Source of the DNA: Fimbriiglobus ruber
GTDB lineage: Bacteria; Planctomycetota; Planctomycetia; Gemmatales; Gemmataceae
Direction: 5' to 3'
DNA: 64,000 nucleotides
Assembly (NCBI RefSeq): GCF_002197845.1
Contig: NZ_NIDE01000020.1
Location: 419,460 to 483,459, forward strand
A model generated the notes under the pieces. It did not search any database. It was not told where the DNA came from and worked only from the letters and a program-made list of their open reading frames with translations. The translations under genes and the position numbers were made by a program. Of this stretch, positions 61,716 to 64,000 are shown piece by piece; within the stretch, counting starts at the first letter, position 1, and each line of letters starts with the position of its first letter.

Positions 61716-61835
61716 CCCAGGGCTTACGCCCTGGGCTATTATCTGCCGCCCCGTTGGGGCTCCGAGCCCCAAACTTATCACTGGTTTTGAGCCCCAACGG
61801 GGCGGCAGATAATAGCCCAGGGCGTAAGCCCTGGG
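61716..61835. repeat. 120-bp palindromic element with perfect 46-bp arms between purA and uppS
   Basis: Arms 61716-61761 and 61790-61835 are exact reverse complements (46 of 46). Each arm itself contains the palindrome CCCAGGGCTTACGCCCTGGG and a GGGGC/GCCCC hairpin, so the transcript can fold as one long stem or several nested hairpins. It starts 24 bp after the purA stop and ends 10 bp before the uppS start codon, so it could restrict read-through or ribosome access. Confidence 0.93.
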
Positions 61836-61845
61836 AGGCCCTTTT

Positions 61846-62619
61846 ATGCCCTCACCCCACGACCCCGTTCAATACGCCCGGGCGGCCGGTCTTGATCCGG
61901 ACCGGCTTCCGCGGCACATCGCCGTCATCATGGACGGGAACGGCCGGTGGGCGGTCGAGCGCGGCAAGCCCCGCGTCGAGGGCCACCTGCGCGGGGCAGA
62001 CGTGGTGCGGGCGACGGTCACGGAATGTTGCAAACTCGGGATCGATCAACTGACCCTCTACTGCTTCAGCGCCGAAAACTGGAAGCGACCCAAGGCCGAG
62101 GTCGACTTCCTCATGTCGCTTTTAAAGCAGTACCTCCTCGACGAACGTGACCTCATCCGCGACGAGAACATCCGCTTCACCGTGATCGGCCGCCGCGACG
62201 GCATTCCGGACGACGTACTCGCCGAGATGGACCACAACATCTCGGCCAGTGCGGGCAACACGGGGCTGACGCTCTGCCTGGCGATCAATTACGGCGGCCG
62301 AACGGAGATCGTCGACGCGGTGCGGAAACTGGCCGAGGAGGTTCGCCGCGGCGAACTCGACCCGAGCCAGATCGATGAGGATCACATCAGCGGCGCGCTG
62401 TACACCGCCGGCATGCGCGACCCGGACTTGCTCATCCGCACCGCGGGCGAGATGCGGGTGAGCAATTACCTGCTCTGGCAAATTTCGTATGCGGAATTGT
62501 GGGTCACGCCCAAGTGCTGGCCCGACTTCGACGTTTCCGTATTCCGCGCCGCGCTGAGTGATTTCGCCGGGCGGAACCGGCGGTTCGGCGGGCTGGCGAA
62601 CGTGCAAGGGGCCGTGTAA
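61846..62619 (+). CDS. uppS: Isoprenyl transferase (undecaprenyl diphosphate synthase)
   Basis: 257 aa from ATG 61846. Cis-prenyltransferase motifs: HIAVIMDGNGRWAVERG (catalytic Asp30), GHLRGADVVRAT, LTLYCFSAENWKRP, LTLCLAINYGGRTEIVDAV, and DPDLLIRTAGEMRVSNYLLWQ ... YAELWVTPKCWPDF. Makes the C55 lipid carrier for peptidoglycan and LPS. It is followed 29 bp later by cdsA, the usual uppS-cdsA order. Confidence 0.96.
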   Translation: MPSPHDPVQYARAAGLDPDRLPRHIAVIMDGNGRWAVERGKPRVEGHLRGADVVRATVTECCKLGIDQLTLYCFSAENWKRPKAEVDFLMSLLKQYLLDERDLIRDENIRFTVIGRRDGIPDDVLAEMDHNISASAGNTGLTLCLAINYGGRTEIVDAVRKLAEEVRRGELDPSQIDEDHISGALYTAGMRDPDLLIRTAGEMRVSNYLLWQISYAELWVTPKCWPDFDVSVFRAALSDFAGRNRRFGGLANVQGAV

Positions 62620-62648
62620 TGCCTTTACCCTTCCGAGGCATTTAACCC

Positions 62649-63503
62649 GTGCTCCGCCACCGCCTCGTCGCTGGTTCCTTGCTTGCCGCCGGGATTGGTG
62701 CCGTCCTCGTCGCCGACGCTTCCTTCGCACCTTATTACCCAGTACTTCTGGCGTGTGCCCTGATCGCCGGGCTCCTCGCCACGCGCGAACTCGTCGCGTT
62801 ACTACCCAAGGCGACACGGCCGCGTCTCGATGTTTGCTTAATCGGCGTGCTGGCCGTACTCGTGAGCAACTGGTCGCACGTCGCGTTCGATCTGCTCGGG
62901 ATGCCCACGCAATTTGGACCGAGAGCCTGGGAGCCCGTCGTCTATGCTTACGCGGCCACGGTTCTGGTCGCGTTCCTGGTCGAGATGGCCACGTTCCGCG
63001 AACCGGGCGGCTGTGTCGGTCGTGTTGCGAACACGGCTCTAACGGTCGCGTACCTGGGGTTGTTACCCAGCTTCTTCGTCAAGCTTCGCTGGCTCCCGGA
63101 ATGGTCCGGCCTGGCGCTGACCCTCACGGTGTTCGTGCCGAAGTGCGGTGACATCGGAGCCTATTTCACTGGCCGAATGATCGGCAAACACCCGTTTTCG
63201 CCGCTCCTGAGCCCCAAGAAGACCTGGGAAGGATTCGCGGGCGGGATGCTTACTGCGGTCGCTACGGCCGTCGGGCTGTCGTTCGCGGGGTCCGTTTTTC
63301 GCTACGGTATCCCCGAAGCCGTCGGGTTCGGGTTGGCGGTCGGGCTGGCGGGAATTTACGGCGACCTCGCGGAATCGCTCGTGAAACGCGACTGTGGCGC
63401 CAAAGATGCGGCGCGGAGCATTCCGGGATTCGGCGGATTGTTGGACGTACTCGATTCCGTTCTCTTCGCCGGACCGGTAGCGTACTGGTGGTTGAGTCGA
63501 TGA
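62649..63503 (+). CDS. cdsA: Phosphatidate cytidylyltransferase
   Basis: 284 aa from GTG 62649. About eight membrane helices and the CDP-DAG synthase signature: VFVPKCGDIGAYFTGRMIGKHPFSPLLSPKKTWEGFAGG and LVKRDCGAKDAARSIPGFGGLLDVLDSVLFAGPV (family SxxKRxxxxKDxxxxxPGHGGxxDRxD, here with PGFGG and VLD). It forms CDP-diacylglycerol, the precursor of all phospholipids. The HGG-to-FGG and DRxD-to-DVLD changes occur in part of the family. Confidence 0.93.
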   Translation: MLRHRLVAGSLLAAGIGAVLVADASFAPYYPVLLACALIAGLLATRELVALLPKATRPRLDVCLIGVLAVLVSNWSHVAFDLLGMPTQFGPRAWEPVVYAYAATVLVAFLVEMATFREPGGCVGRVANTALTVAYLGLLPSFFVKLRWLPEWSGLALTLTVFVPKCGDIGAYFTGRMIGKHPFSPLLSPKKTWEGFAGGMLTAVATAVGLSFAGSVFRYGIPEAVGFGLAVGLAGIYGDLAESLVKRDCGAKDAARSIPGFGGLLDVLDSVLFAGPVAYWWLSR

Positions 63504-63626
63504 CCGCGCTCCGCGGGTTTGTCGGGGTCGAACGAGAAAAATCGGCCCGACGCGAGAACCCGGTGGGGCAAGCGCTGTCCTTATCCCCATATACCCGCAG
63601 CCGAGCGGTGTCCTTTTTGGTGAGCC

Positions 63627-64000
63627 ATGCCTGAAACCCCGACCGTAACCCGCACTCTCACCCTCGACAGCCGGGAGGAGGCCGTCATCCTCTTCGGCCC
63701 GCGGGACCAGTTCCTGCGGACCGTGCGGGACTCGCTCGGGGTCCGCGTCGTGGCCCGCGGCGACACTCTGCAAGTCGACGGGACAGACGAAACGGTCGCG
63801 CAGGCCGAACGTGTGTTTCAACAACTCCGCACGGTCCTCCGCAAGAGCGGAAAGTTGACCACCGAGGACGTCCGATCCGTTCTCGAAGTGGTCCGCGGCG
63901 GCGACGTCCGGGGCGGACCGACGAGCATGGCCGTCGCGGACGGCGGCAAGTACATGCGGCCGCGGACGGACGGGCAGGGGCGGTACGTCCAGGCTCTCAA
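63627..64000 (+). CDS. PhoH family protein, N-terminal part (3' end outside window)
   Basis: ATG 63627 opens a frame running off the right edge (124 codons). It matches the N-terminal KH-like part of PhoH: SREEAVILFGPRDQFLRTVRDSLGVRVVARGDTLQVDGTDETVAQAERVFQQL, ending with RPRTDGQGRYVQAL just before the ATPase domain. PhoH proteins are P-loop ATPases linked to RNA metabolism, often near ybeY. The ATPase motifs themselves are beyond the window. Confidence 0.85.
   Translation, partial: MPETPTVTRTLTLDSREEAVILFGPRDQFLRTVRDSLGVRVVARGDTLQVDGTDETVAQAERVFQQLRTVLRKSGKLTTEDVRSVLEVVRGGDVRGGPTSMAVADGGKYMRPRTDGQGRYVQAL

Overview
This is a high-GC bacterial segment that looks like a planctomycete, most likely family Gemmataceae. 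The indications are long WD40 and WD40-LRR proteins, an ECF sigma factor divergent from a Ser/Thr kinase with a multi-pass membrane tail, a MoxR/VWA pair, a TM0106-type RecB-like nuclease, DUF4337, and many long palindromic intergenic repeats. The genus is inferred from gene style only; no rRNA or tRNA gene was recognised.

Left part (1-15.4 kb). A membrane-anchored GTPase and a divergent kinase form a pair on the minus strand that runs off the left edge. An Rpn-type nuclease and a creatininase-like exported protein follow. Next, all on the minus strand, come ruvC-ruvA-ruvB-rsmE and a tightly coupled three-gene unit: a BtaA-like/DUF3419 aminocarboxypropyl transferase, a GNAT and a heme-oxygenase-like diiron enzyme. 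That unit is the best candidate here for an undescribed pathway. An ECF sigma factor lies divergent from a membrane Ser/Thr kinase.

Middle part (15.5-40.4 kb). Exported proteins (cysteine peptidase-like, 1007-aa WD40, YHS-domain) are separated by repeat-rich intergenic DNA. At 21.7-24.4 kb is a graveyard of mobile DNA: a serine recombinase remnant and a TM0106-like nuclease gene broken by a frameshift and an IS3-type element. A TlpA-like lipoprotein, an HtrA-like protease, a low-affinity iron permease-like protein, and a PadR/permease-prefix pair come next. An overlapping TolC-adaptor-RND operon (heavy-metal type) is joined to a Tat-exported molybdopterin oxidoreductase. A complete ISKra4-type element with a 9-bp target duplication sits exactly at the stop codon of a zinc-ribbon/WD40/LRR membrane protein.

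Right part (40.9-64 kb). A MoxR ATPase and a 1238-aa double-VWA membrane protein are followed by trpC. A MarR regulator with a tandem palindromic operator sits next to a flavin halogenase-like oxidoreductase. Then come DUF4337, a second copy of the IS3-type element, and a second TlpA paralogue. A minus-strand operon recO - bamD-like - lptE-like - folP - proA - small lipoprotein follows. Two further minor genes come before purA - uppS - cdsA - phoH (phoH cut by the right edge) on the plus strand.

Intergenic spaces hold several kinds of long inverted repeat. Four are 'ladder' repeats built from short near-periodic units; one of these encodes the C-terminus of RuvC. Others are larger composite palindromes, including a 120-bp element with perfect 46-bp arms between purA and uppS.
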